From Rebecca billardiae RCC1528 (lineage: Eukaryota; Haptophyta): a stretch of 64,000 nucleotides of DNA. Every line of letters starts with the position of its first letter. The stretch's first letter is position 1. The notes below the pieces were generated by a model. The model had not been told where the DNA came from. It ran no database searches and saw only the letters and a list, made by a program, of their open reading frames with translations. A program made the translations under genes and the position numbers. This document shows, piece after piece, positions 41,201 through 54,200 of this stretch. The stretch lies in assembly GCA_965240325.2 (NCBI GenBank), contig OZ251236.1, forward strand, positions 1,798,001 to 1,862,000, written 5' to 3'.

Positions 41201-44200
41201 CCGCCCTCGCCGCCACCATCGCCGCCGCCGAGCCCACCGCCCTCGCCGCCGCCCTCGCCACCGCCCAGCCCGCCGCCGCCCTCGCCCCCGCCCTCACCGC
41301 CACCGTCGCCGCCGCCGAGCCCACCGCCGTCCCCACCGCCATCGCCGCCTCCGTCCCCGCCGCCGAGCCCACCGCCGAGCCCACCACCCAGCCCGCCGCC
41401 CTCGCCGCCGCCCTCGCCGCCGCCCTCGCCGCCACCGCCCAACCCGCCTCCATCGCCACCGCCCTCGCCTCCGCCCAGCCCGCCGCCCAGCCCACCGCCA
41501 CCTTCGCCGCCGCCCTCGCCTCCACCCTCGCCGCCGCCCTCGCCGCCGCCCTCGCCACCGCCCAGCCCGCCGCCCTCGCCTCCGCCGAGCCCACCGCCCT
41601 CGCCGCCGCCGAGCCCGCCGCCGTCGCCGCCGCCCTCGCCGCCGCCCAGCCCGCCGCCGCCGTCGCCGCCGCCCTCACCGCCACCATCGCCGCCGCCGAG
41701 CCCACCGCCATCGCCACCGCCCTCGCCGCCTCCGTCGCCGCCCCCGAGCCCACCGCCGAGCCCGCCACCCAGCCCGCCGCCGTCGCCGCCGCCGTCGCCG
41801 CCGCCCAGCCCGCCGCCGAGCCCGCCACCGAGCCCGCCTCCCAGCCCGCCACCATCGCCGCCTCCGCCGAGCCCTCCACCCTCGCCGCCACCCTCGCCGC
41901 CGCCGAGCCCTCCGCCCTCGCCGCCACCGTCGCCGCCACCATCGCCTCCGCCCAGCCCGCCGCCCAGCCCACCGCCACCTTCGCCACCGCCCTCGCCGCC
42001 GCCCTCGCCGCCGCCCTCGCCGCCGCCGTCGCCACCGCCAAGCCCGCCGCCGTCGCCACCGCCGAGCCCACCGCCCTCGCCGCCACCGTCGCCGCCACCA
42101 TCGCCTCCGCCCTCGCCGCCGCCGAGCCCACCACCGCCCTCGCCGCCGCCCTCGCCCCCACCATCGCCGCCGCCGTCACCACCGCCCTCCCCGCCGCCCT
42201 CGCCGCCTCCATCACCGCCGCCAAGCCCGCCGCCGAGCCCGCCGCCCTCGCCGCCGCCGTCCCCGCCGCCGAGCCCACCTCCGAGCCCGCCACCCAGCCC
42301 ACCTCCTTCGCCGCCGCCCTCGCCGCCGCCCTCGCCACCCCCGCCGAGCCCGCCACCATCGCCGCCGCCCTCGCCGCCGCCTTCGCCACCGCCCTCGCCA
42401 CCGCCCTCGCCGCCGCCCTCGCCCCCACCATCGCCGCCGCCGTCACCGCCGCCATCGCCGCCGCCGAGCCCACCACCGAGCCCGCCACCCAGCCCACCGC
42501 CCCCGTCGCCCCCGCCATCACCACCGCCATCGCCGCCACCATCACCGCCGCCCTCGCCGCCTCCATCGCCGCCGCCGTCGCCACCGCCAAGCCCGCCCCC
42601 GAGCCCCCCTCCGTCGCCACCGCCGTCGCCGCCACCCAGCCCACCGCCAAGCCCACCGCCGCCTTCGCCGCCACCGAGCCCGCCGCCCAGCCCGCCGCCT
42701 TCGCCGCCGCCCTCGCCGCCGCCGAGCCCACCGCCATCCCCGCCGCCCTCGCCACCGCCCAGCCCGCCGCCACCCTCGCCGCCGCCCTCGCCGCCGCCCT
42801 CGCCGCCGCCAAGCCCACCGCCATCCCCGCCGCCCTCGCCGCCTCCGTCCCCACCGCCGTCGCCGCCGCCGAGCCCACCGCCCTCGCCGCCGCCATCGCC
42901 GCCGCCATCGCCGCCGCCCTCGCCGCCACCGCCCAGCCCGCCTCCATCGCCACCGCCCTCGCCTCCGCCGAGCCCGCCGCCCAGCCCACCGCCCTCGCCG
43001 CCACCAAGCCCTCCGCCCTCGCCGCCGCCCTCCCCGCCGCCGGCTCCGCCGCCGAGCCCTCCACCGAGCCCTCCGCCGAGCCCGCCCCCGCCCTCGCCGC
43101 CGCCGAGCCCGCCGCCCTCGCCGCCACCCAGCCCGCCGCCGTCGCCACCACCCAGCCCACCACCATCCCCACCGCCCTCCCCGCCGCCCAGCCCGCCGCC
43201 GCCCTCGCCGCCGCCTTCGCCGCCGCCCTCGCCGCCGCCATCACCGCCACCGAGCCCACCGCCGTCGCCGCCGCCCTCACCGCCGCCCTCGCCGCCGCCG
43301 TCTCCGCCGCCAAGCCCTCCACCGAGCCCACCGCCGAGCCCGCCACCGCCCTCGCCGCCGCCGAGCCCACCGCCCTCGCCACCGCCCTCGCCGCCGCCCT
43401 CGCCGCCACCCTCGCCGCCGCCCAGCCCACCGCCGAGCCCGCCGCCCTCGCCGCCTCCGTCTCCGCCGCCGAGCCCACCGCCGAGCCCGCCACCCAGCCC
43501 ACCTCCTTCGCCGCCGCCCTCGCCGCCGCCCTCGCCACCCCCGCCGAGCCCGCCACCATCGCCGCCGCCCTCGCCGCCGCCTTCGCCACCGCCATCGCCG
43601 CCGCCATCGCCGCCGCCCTCGCCCCCACCATCGCCGCCGCCGTCACCGCCGCCATCGCCGCCGCCGAGCCCACCACCGAGCCCGCCACCCAGCCCACCGC
43701 CCCCATCGCCGCCGCCGTCGCCACCGCCATCGCCGCCACCATCGCCGCCGCCATCACCGCCTCCATCGCCGCCGCCGTCGCCACCGCCAAGCCCGCCCCC
43801 GAGCCCCCCTCCGTCGCCACCGCCGTTGCCGCCACCCAGCCCACCGCCAAGCCCACCGCCGCCTTCGCCGCCGCCCTCGCCGCCGCCCTCACCGCCGCCT
43901 TCGCCGCCGCCCTCGCCGCCGCCGAGCCCACCGCCCTCGCCGCCACCGAGCCCTCCGCCCTCCCCACCGCCGAGCCCACCACCGTCTCCACCGCCCTCCC
44001 CGCCGCCCAGCCCGCCGCCACCCTCGCCGCCGCCCTCGCCGCCGCCCTCGCCGCCGCCAAGCCCACCGCCATCACCGCCGCCATCGCCACCGCCGTCGCC
44101 GCCGCCCTCGCCACCACCCAGCCCACCGCCCTCGCCGCCGCCCTCGCCGCCGCCCTCGCCGCCGCCCTCGCCGCCGCCGCCCAGTCCGCCTCCATCGCCA

Positions 44201-47200
44201 CCGCCCTCGCCTCCGCCGAGCCCGCCGCCCAGCCCACCGCCCTCGCCGCCCCCTCTGCCACCTCCCAGCCCGCCGCCCTCGCCGCCGCCCTCGCCGCCGC
44301 CAAGCCCGCCGCCGTCACCGCCCCCATCGCCGCCGCCAAGCCCACCGCCCTCGCCACCACCATCGCCGCCGCCTTCGCCGCCGCCGAGCCCTCCGCCCAG
44401 CCCGCCGCCATCACCGCCACCCTCGCCACCGCCCTCGCCACCTCCGAGCCCTCCGCCCTCGCCGCCTCCGAGCCCGCCGCCGAGCCCCCCGCCGAGCCCG
44501 CCGCCGAGGCCTCCGCCTTCACCACCGCCCTCGCCACCCCCGAGCCCACCGCCGTCGCCGCCGCCTTCGCCGCCGCCGTCGCCGCCGCCATCTCCGCCAC
44601 CGTCGCCGCCACCCAGCCCGCCGCCCAGCCCACCGCCCTCGCCACCGCCCTCGCCGCCGCCTTCGCCACCACCGTCGCCACCGCCCTCACCGCCGCCCTC
44701 ACCGCCTCCCAGCCCGCCACCCTCGCCACCGCCGTCGCCGCCACCGAGCCCGCCGCCATCGCCGCCGCCGTCCCCACCACCGAGCCCACCGCCATCACCG
44801 CCACCCAGTCCGCCGCCAAGCCCGCCTCCCTCGCCACCGCCATCGCCGCCGCCAAGCCCACCGCCGTCACCGCCGCCATCTCCGCCGCCAAGCCCGCCGC
44901 CCTCGCCACCGCCATCGCCGCCGCCTTCGCCGCCGCCGAGCCCTCCGCCCAGCCCGCCGCCGTCGCCGCCGCCCTCGCCACCACCGAGCCCGCCGCCATC
45001 ACCGCCGCCGTCCCCACCACCGAGCCCGCCGCCATCACCGCCGCCCAGCCCGCCGCCAAGCCCGCCTCCCTCGCCACCGCCCTCTCCACCGCCTTCGCCG
45101 CCGCCCAGCCCTCCGCCCAGCCCGCCGCCGTCACCGCCACCCTCGCCGCCGCCCTCGCCACCTCCGAGCCCTCCGCCCTCGCCGCCTCCGAGCCCGCCGC
45201 CCAGCCCCCCGCCCAGCCCGCCGCCGAGCCCGCCGCCTTCGCCGCCGCCGAGCCCTCCGCCCAGCCCGCCGCCGTCACCGCCACCCTCGCCGCCGCCCTC
45301 GCCACCTCCGAGCCCTCCGCCCTCGCCGCCTCCGAGCCCGCCGCCCAGCCCCCCGCCCAGCCCGCCGCCGAGCCCGCCGCCTTCACCACCGCCCTCGCCA
45401 CCCCCGAGCCCACCGCCGTCGCCGCCGCCTTCGCCGCCGCCGTCGCCGCCGCCATCTCCGCCACCGTCGCCGCCACCCAGCCCGCCGCCCAGCCCACCGC
45501 CCTCGCCACCGCCCTCGCCGCCGCCTTCGCCACCACCGTCGCCACCGCCCTCACCGCCGCCCTCACCGCCTCCCAGCCCGCCACCCTCGCCACCGCCGTC
45601 GCCGCCACCGAGCCCGCCGCCATCGCCGCCGCCGTCCCCACCACCGAGCCCACCGCCATCACCGCCACCCAGTCCGCCGCCAAGCCCGCCTCCCTCGCCA
45701 CCGCCATCGCCGCCGCCAAGCCCACCGCCGTCACCGCCGCCATCTCCGCCGCCAAGCCCGCCGCCCTCGCCACCGCCATCGCCGCCGCCTTCGCCGCCGC
45801 CGAGCCCTCCGCCCAGCCCGCCGCCGTCGCCGCCGCCCTCGCCACCACCGAGCCCGCCGCCATCACCGCCGCCGTCCCCACCACCGAGCCCGCCGCCATC
45901 ACCGCCGCCCAGCCCGCCGCCAAGCCCGCCTCCCTCGCCACCGCCCTCTCCACCGCCTTCGCCGCCGCCCAGCCCTCCGCCCAGCCCGCCGCCGTCACCG
46001 CCACCCTCGCCGCCGCCCTCGCCACCTCCGAGCCCTCCGCCCTCGCCGCCTCCGAGCCCGCCGCCCAGCCCCCCGCCCAGCCCGCCGCCGAGCCCGCCGC
46101 CTTCGCCGCCGCCGAGCCCTCCGCCCAGCCCGCCGCCGTCACCGCCACCCTCGCCGCCGCCCTCGCCACCTCCGAGCCCTCCGCCCTCGCCGCCTCCGAG
46201 CCCGCCGCCCAGCCCCCCGCCCAGCCCGCCGCCGAGCCCGCCGCCCTCACCGCCGCCCTCGCCACCCCCGAGTCCACCGCCGTCGCCACCGCCTTCGCCG
46301 CCGCCCTCGCCGCCGCCATCACCGCCACCGTCGCCGCCGCCATCGCCCCCGCCATCGCCGCCGCCATCACCGCCGCCATCGCCACCGCCATCGCCTCCGC
46401 CAAGCCCACCGCCCTCGCCACCGCCCTCGCCGCCGCCTTCGCCACCACCCTCGCCACCACCGTCACCGCCGCCCTCGCCGCCTCCCAGCCCGCCACCCTC
46501 GCCACCACCGTCGCCGCCACCAAGCCCGCCGCCATCGCCGCCGCCGTCCCCACCACCGAGCCCACCGCCCTCACCGCCTCCCAGCCCGCCGCCAAGCCCG
46601 CCTCCCTCGCCACCGCCCTCGCCGCCGCCGTCACCGCCGCCATCGCCTCCGCCGAGCCCACCGCCGTCGCCACCGCCCTCTCCACCACCTTCGCCGCCGC
46701 CGAGCCCTCCGCCCAGCCCGCCGCCGTCGCCGCCTCCGAGCCCGCCTCCAAGCCCCCCGCCCAGCCCGCCGCCCAGCCCGCCGCCTGCACCGCCGCCAAG
46801 CCCACCGCCCTCGCCACCGCCCTCGCCGCCGCCTTCGCCACCACCGTCGCCGCCACCGTCACCACCGCCCTCACCGCCTCCCAGCCCGCCACCCTCGCCA
46901 CCGCCGTCGCCGCCGCCAAGCCCCCCGCCATCACCGCCGCCATCTCCTCCGCCGAGCCCGCCGCCCTCGCCACCGCCGCGCCCGCCACCATCGCCACCTC
47001 CAAGCCCGCCGCCATCGCCACCGCCATCGCCGCCGCCCGCGCCACCGCCTTCGCCACCCCCCTCGCCGCCACCGGCTCCGCCGCCGAGCCCGCCCCCTTC
47101 GCCACCGCCCTCGCCGCCACCTTCGCCGCCGCCCTCGCCGCCGCCATCTCCGCCACCGCGCCCACCACCGAGCCCGCCTCCCAGCCCGCCACCGAGCCCA

Positions 47201-49709
47201 CCGCCCAGCCCACCGCCGAGCCCGCCACCATCACCGCCCCCGAGCCCACCGCCGAGCCCACCGCCAAGCCCTCCGCCCAGCCCACCTCCCAGCTCGCCAC
47301 CGAGCCCCCCACCGAGCCCGCCGCCGACTCCACCGCCAAGCCCTCCGCCATCGCCACCTCCCGGCCCGCCGCCGAGCCCATCGCCATTGCCGCCGCCATC
47401 GCCACCGCCAGGGCCGCCACCATCGCCGCCGCCGAGCGTGCCGCCGAGCCCGCCGCCGAGCCCGCCGCCGAGCCCGCCGCCGAGTTCGCCGCCGCCAAGC
47501 CCGCCGCCGTCTCCGCCGCCATCTCCGCCGCCGAGCCCGCCGCCGGCGCATCCGCTGCCACCGCCGTCCCCGCCGCCGCCGTCGCCGCCGCCGAGCCCGC
47601 CGCCGAGCCCGCCGCCGAGCCCGCCGCCGCCGCCGCGCGCAGAGCCGTTCCCGCCGCCGTCCCCGCCGTCAGCGCCGCCGTCGATGCCGCCGCCGTCCCC
47701 GCCGCTGCCGCCCTTCCCGCCGCCGCCGAGCCCGCCGCCGCCGCCACGCACCGAGCCGTTCCCGCCGCCGCCCGTGCCCAGCTCGCCCCCGGCCGCGCCC
47801 CCCTTGCCGCCGCCCACGCCGCCCCCGTCCACGCCGCCGCTGCCGCCGCGCGCGCCGCCGCCGCCGCCTTACCTCAGAGCGACGGTCGAGTCGGTCACGC
47901 CGCGCGGCGCGCCGCTCAACGGCAGCGACACGCTGCTCACGCTGCGCGGCGCGGGCTTCCTCGCGCTGCCGGGCAACGACAGCTGCGCGTTTGGCGCGCC
48001 GCCCGCGCCCGGCGCGCCCTTTGTGCGCCTCGCGTCCACAGCCGCCACGGTGCGCGCCGCGGACGAGGCGGAATGCGCGGTGCCGGCGCGCTCGGGGCAG
48101 CTGGCCGCGGGCGCGTTCGAGGTGCGCCTCGTCCTCGACGGCGGCGAGTACGTCGTGCCGCCGCTCTTCGACCCGCTGCGCGTGACGCTGTACGACGCGG
48201 CCGACGTGCGCGTCGAGTCGCTCGAGCCGGCCGCCGGGCCGGTGGGCGGCGGCACGGCGGTGACGCTGGCGGGCGCGGGCTTTGCCGAGTACGGCGAGGG
48301 CCAGCTGTGCTGCGTGCTGCCCGGCGTGGACGCGCGCGCGTGCGCGGCGCCGGCGACGCTGCTGCCCTCGATCGACGGCGCGAGCCGCGCGCGCTGCGTG
48401 CTGCCCGCCGCGCCGGGCGGCGGTGCGGGCGCGTTCGCCCTCGCCCTCTCGCTCGGCGCCGCGCGCGCGGGCAGCAGCTCGGCCACGACCCGCCTCTTCC
48501 ACTACTACGCACAGCCGCTCGTCCACGCGACCAACCCGTCGTCGGGCAACCCGGGGCTCTCCGTGATCGTGAGCGGCTCGGGCTTCGACGCCCTCCGCGC
48601 CGCCGGCCTGCTCGGCCTCATCCGCGTCGGCTTTGGCGCGGACGGCCCGCCGATCCCTCCGGTGGTGCTGGACGGTCGTGCGCTGCTCGTGCAGACGGCC
48701 GGCTCGGGCGCGGAGGGGCCGCAGCAGGTGCGGCTCGCGCTGAACGGGCAGCAGTTCGCGCCCGCGGCGGGGCTGCCCGAGGCCGAGGGCGGCGTGTACT
48801 TCACCGTGATCGGGCTGCACGCGCCCGCGCTGCTGCGCGCCGCCTTTGACGGCCGCGCGACTTCGCTGCTGCTCGAGTTTGACGGCCAGCCGACCGACCG
48901 CGCGGGCATGCCCTCGGGGCTGTCGGGCTGTGAGGCCGTGCTGGACAACGCGACGCTCGCGCTCGTGCGCGGCGCGCCCTCCGCGCCCGAGCCCGCGTGC
49001 TACTGGGCGCACGACTCCGCGCTCGTCGTGCAGCTCAACCCGCAGACCGCGCTCGCGCCCGGCGCGAGCGTGCGGCTGCGCGAGCGCGTGCTCGCGCCCG
49101 CCGCGTGCGCGCCCGCGTGCGACGCGTCGCTGCTCGGCGTGGGGCTGGCGGCGAGCATCGACGTGGACGCGCCGTGCGGCCCGAGCACGCCGTGCCCGAC
49201 GCCCGTCGCCGCGCTCAGCGCGCCCGCCGCCCTCTCGGCGTGCGCCAACGAGACGCTGCGCCTCGACGGCACCGCCTCCAGCGGCGGCGGCATCGTGCCG
49301 CTGGCCTTTGAGTGGCGCGTCGAGCGCTCGGCGACCACGGCGGAGGAGGCGGAGGTGGCGGCGGTGGAGGCGCAGCTGGCCGCGCTGCCCGCGCGCAGCC
49401 CCGTCGCCACGCTGCGCATGCCGCGCGGCGGCACCGCGTGGGGCTTCGCGCTGCGCGTCTCCTCCTTCCTCGGCGCCACCTCGGAGCCTTTCACGCACGT
49501 GGCGGCGCGCGCGGCCACGAGCGAGCTTCTGCTGGCGATCGATGGGCCCGCGCTGCGGCCGGCGTGGCCGTCGGAGGCGCTGGTGCTCGAGGCGTCGACG
49601 CAGCAGCCCGACGGCTGCGGCGGCGGCGAGCACGCGCCCGAGGGCGAGCTCGGCTTCGCGTGGCGCGTCGTCGCCGTCAGCGCCATCGCGAGCGGCGACG
49701 GCGACGGCG

Positions 49710-49744
<35 letters not shown>

Positions 49745-51205
49745 TCTGCGAGTGGCAGCGGCGCGCCGCTGCTGCCCGAGCTGAGCGGCGCGGCCTCGAA
49801 CGCGCTGGTGCTGCCGCCGTACTCGCTGAGCGCGCGGTACGCGTACGTGTTCGAGGTGCGCGCGACCGACCAGGGCGCGGGCGCGGGCGCGACCCCCGCC
49901 TCGGGCGCCGCGCGCGTCACCGTCGAGGTGGGCACGCTCCCGCTGCGCGCTCTGATCGCGGGCGGCGACCGCACGCTCGGCGCGCTCGAGCCCTTCCACG
50001 TCGACGCGTCCGCGTCGACGGACCCGAACGTGGCGGCGGGCGCGGCCGCGCTGCGCTTCGGGTGGAGCGCCGCGCGCGTGCTCACGGGCGACGAGGACCT
50101 CGACGCGCTCGAGCCCGCCGCCTCCCTCAACCTGACGGCGGCGGGCGCCGAGCCGTCCTCGGCCGTGCTGACGATCCGGGCACTCGCGCTGCCGCTCGGC
50201 CAGTACAGAGTGCGCGTGCGCGTGTGGAGCGCGGACTTTGCGGAGCCGGCGAGCGCGAGCGTGCGCGTGACGATCGTGGCGGGCGTGCTCCCCATCCTCA
50301 CCTTCGCGCCGCTGCCGCGCCCCAAGTACAGCCCCACCTTCGAGCTGCCCGAGCACAGGCTCGTGATCTCGACCTCGCTCGACGCCACGTCTGCGAGGCT
50401 CGAGGCGCGCGGCGTGCTCGCGTACAGCTACGCGTGGCGCGCGCTGCTCGTCGGCGCGGACGGCGCGCTGGCCGACGCGGGCGTCGAGCTGAGCGACACG
50501 GCGGCGGTGACGAGCACCGGCGCGTCGGGCCCCACGCTCGCCTTCCGCTCGGGCGCGCTGGCCGCGGGCGCGCTGTACGTGTTTGAGCTCACCGTCAGCG
50601 GCGGCGACGCGCCCGCGCTCGGCTCGGTGCGCGTGCAGATGAACCGCCCGCCGTACGGCGGCGGGCTGAGCGTGGAGCCCGACGTCGGGATCGCGCTGTT
50701 CACGCGCTTCGCCCTCGCCGCGTCGGGCTGGACCGACGACGCGGACGACCTGCCGCTGCAGTACGCGTTCGAGCACGCGCCCGCGGCCGCGGACGGGGGC
50801 TTTGCGCTGCCGCGCGCGGACGGCTCGGGCGGCTCGGCGAGCGTGCTGCGCACGCGCGGCCTCAGCCCGCACCTCTTCGACGTGCTGCTCACCGCGGGGA
50901 ACCGCTCGGTGCGCGTGGCGGTCGAGGACGCGTGGGCGGCGGCGGCGAGCGCGTACGCGCCCGTGCGCGTCGAGCCGCCGCTGCGCGAGCTGGGGTCGGA
51001 CGCACAGGCGGTGTACGCCTCTCTGCTCGCGCAGGCGCGCGGCGCGGTGCAGCGCGGGCACGCGCAGCTGGCGTACCAGCTGCTCGACGCGCTCGTCTGG
51101 CTCGTCACGGACGCGTACGGCGGCGGGCGCGGCGGCGGCGGCGGCGGCGGGGACGGCGGTGGCGGGGACGGCGGCGGCGACGGCGGCGGCGCCCTCGCGC
51201 AGCCC

Positions 51206-51242
<37 letters not shown>

Positions 51243-54200
51243 TGCTGGTGGCGGGCGCGCTGAGCGCGGCCGAGCTGGAGGAGGCGCGCGACGCGCTGCT
51301 CGAGATCAGCATCGGCGCGGCGGGCATCACGGCGCGCACGCCGTCGGGGCTGGCGCAGGCGATCGGCTCGCTCGCCTCCGTGCTGGACGCGCCCATCCGG
51401 CTGAGCGCGCGCGCGGCGGCGGACGTGCTGCAGCACGCGGCAACCCTCGCGCGCGAGGTGGCGAGCGTCGGCGCGGCGCGCGGCGCGGCGAGCGCGCTCG
51501 CGAGCGCGACCGACGGTGCGCTGAGCCGGGTGGTCGGGCTCTCGGCCGAGGCGGCGGCGGCGCTCGCCGACGCCGCCGCCGGCGCGATCGACGCGATCGG
51601 CGTCGCCGCGCTCGTCGGCTCCGTGGTGGGCGAGGCCGCGGTGCAGCTGCGCGGCGAGACGCTCAACGTGAGCGCAACGCGGCTGCGCGCGGACGAGCTC
51701 GCGGCCGGGCGGTGGATCCCGGCGGTGGGCGCGCACGGCGGGCTGCTCGTGCGCGCGGAGGTGCTCTCCTTCCTGCGCAACTACTCGCTCGCCACCGGCG
51801 TCGACGTGGTCCTCACCTCGGTCTCGCGCGACCTGCGCACGGCCGCGGCCGAGGCGGAGGGGGGCGCGCTCGCGGGCGGCGAGGGCGGCGCCGTCGAGGT
51901 GCTCACGCACGTCTTCACCGTCACGCTGCGCGCGGCGGGGGGCGCCGAGCTCGAGGTCGCGGGCCTGCCGCGGCCGCTGCTCATCGCCGTGCCGCCGCTC
52001 GACGGGCTCGTACCCGCCGCCGTGCGCGACGCGGCGGAGTGCCGCTTCTGGGCGGCGCGCGGCGGCGGCGGCGGCGGCGGCTGGAGCGCGGACGGCTGCG
52101 GAGTGGCGGAGACGCCGTCCGCGGCGGAGACGCTCGAGGGGGCGGGCGGCGCGGACGGGCTCTCGGCGCTGCCGATGCTCTTCTGCGCGTGCGACCACCT
52201 CACCGAGTTCGCGGGCCTCGGCGTGCGCCCCGAGCCGCCCGCGCCCGAGCAGCCCGAGGGACAGCGGGCGGCGCCCGTGGTGGCGGTGCTCGCGCCGCCG
52301 GCGCAGCAGCGCTCGGGCATCGAGCGCGTGGCGATTGCGGCGGCGGCGGCGCTGAGCGCGCACACGGTGCAGCGGGTGGTCTACCTGCTGGTCGCGATCA
52401 ACATGCTGCTGCTCGGCTTTGCCGCGCTCGCCGAGCGCCGCGCGCGCGCGCAGCACCGCCGCTGGTACCGCGTGCTGCGCGCGGCGACCGGCGCGGCGTC
52501 GGCGCCCGAGCGCGGCGGCGTGGGCGGCGCGGCGCTCGGCGAGCTCGAGCGGCGCGGGGCGGAGGCGCGGGAGGCGTACGAGAGGTCCAAGGAGCTGCTC
52601 GCCGAGCAGCTCGCGGAGGGCGCCGCGGCGCTCGCCAGCACCGTCCCCACCGTCCCCAGCCCGCGCTCACTCCGCCGGGGCGGCGCCTCGCCGTTTGCGG
52701 GGCGGCGCGCGGGCGGCTCGGCCTGGGCGGGGCGGCGCGCGGGCGGCGCGGGCGCGGACGTGGTCGTGCCCGTGCGCGCACACTGCCGGCCGGGCTCCGC
52801 CGAGGGCTTGCTCGCGCCGGCGGCGTTCGCGCCGCAGCTGCCGCGGCCGCCGCCGTCGCCGCCGCCGTCGCCGCCGGCACAGCCGCAGCCGCAGCCACAG
52901 CCGCAGCCGCACCCGTCGCGCGAGCGCGCGCGCGCGCGGCCGGCGGTCGGTCCGCGCGCCAGCGCCGCCCTCGCCTCCGCCTCCCTCGACGAGACGACGA
53001 GCAGCGGCGGCAGCGAGCACGACGACGACGAGGACGCGCGCAGCGAGGGCTCGGCGACGGGGCTGGTGGCGGTGCATCCGGAGGGGCGCGACGACGAGGA
53101 CGACGACGCACCGATGGGCGCACCGGCACCGCATCGCGCAACAGCCGTCGTCGCCGGCGCCGGCGCCGGCCGCGCGGACGGCAGCGCGCCGCAGGCGCGG
53201 GCGGGGCCGCAGGGGTCACAGCCGGGGTCGCAGCAGGGCGCGCTCCCCGCGTTCAGCTTTGCCGTCGACAGCGCCGCCGAGCGCCACGCGCGCTCCCCGC
53301 CCGCCTCGCCCTCGGCGCCCGACGGCGCGCGCGTGTGCGCGCGCCCGTGCTCTCGCGCGCTGTGCAGCGCTCTGTGCAGAGCTGCGCTGTCGCTGCTGTG
53401 CGCCGAGCACTCGGTGCTCTCCGCCGTGCTCATCCCCACCGACCAGCCGGCGCAGCGCGCGCTGCTGCTGCAGAGCGCGTGCTCCACGCTGCTCGCGCAG
53501 CTCGGCGTCGCCATCTGGCTGTACGGCGGTGGCGGCGGAGAGCCGCCACCGCCTGCGGACGGCCCGGCGCGCGGTCTGAGCGCGGGCGCGGCCGTGGGGG
53601 CCATGCTGGCGGCGGGCGGCGTGTGCCTGCTCGGCACGGCGGCGCTGCGCGCGGCGCTCGCGTCCGCTGCCGAGCCCGGCCGGCCGAGCGCGCGGCTGTA
53701 CGCCGCGCTGCGCTCCGCGGTGCAGCGCACGCACGGCGTCGAGCTCGAGCTGCTCTGGCGCTCGGCCGCGGACACGCAGCGCGTGGCGGCGCTGGTGGCG
53801 CCCACGCGCGCGTTTGCCCTCCGGCTCGAGGCGCTGGTGTTCGTGCTGCAGGCGCAGGGGGCGCAGGCGGCGCGACACACGCCGCGGCGCTCGCCGCGCG
53901 GCGCCGACGCGCCGGCGGCGCGGGCGAGGGCGCCGGCGGGCAGCGCGGGCGCCAGCCCCGCCTCCAGCGCGGGGCCGCGCCGCTCTCGCGCCGACGCGCC
54001 GCCCAGCCCTGGCGGTCGCGTGCGCACGGGCGCGCCGCAGAGCCCGCGCAGGGCGTGGGGCGCGCCGCCTCCCGCCGCGTCGGAGCGGGTGGTGCCCACG
54101 GCGCGGCAGCCGGCGCCGCGGCCGGGCGCGGACGAGGCGGCGGCGCCGCTGCCGCCGACGCCACTGCTGCCGCCGACGCCGCTGCTGCCGCCCTCGGCGC

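Larger units (their letters stand above)
40378..47868 (+). repeat. 12-nt-period repeat encoding the Ser-Pro3 shaft
   Basis: About 7.5 kb of CCN-CCN-CCN plus a Ser codon (TCN or AGC), with occasional extra Pro codons (PPPP) and rare Ala, Arg, Leu, Asn, Gly or Thr in place of Ser. The unit is 12 nt, so indels of whole units keep the frame. The coding strand is extremely C-rich. All six frames are largely open here, so Ala-rich and Gly-rich shadow frames are not genes. Interruptions become commoner toward the 3' end (after about 47240). Confidence 0.97.

Noticed and set aside
39333-47832. Very long Ala-rich and Gly-rich open frames on the minus strand and in other plus frames across the shaft
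   Set aside because: They are translations of the 12-nt SPPP repeat in the wrong frame or strand. The plus frame that continues into IPT, REJ and GPS domains is the coherent one.
40378-47868. Regular repeats considered as a CRISPR array
   Set aside because: The period is 12 nt with no unique spacers and the repeat is in frame in a eukaryotic gene.
48505-52456. Long minus-strand frames antisense to the receptor C-terminal half
   Set aside because: Arg/Ala-rich shadows with no domain; the sense strand has IPT and GPS motifs.
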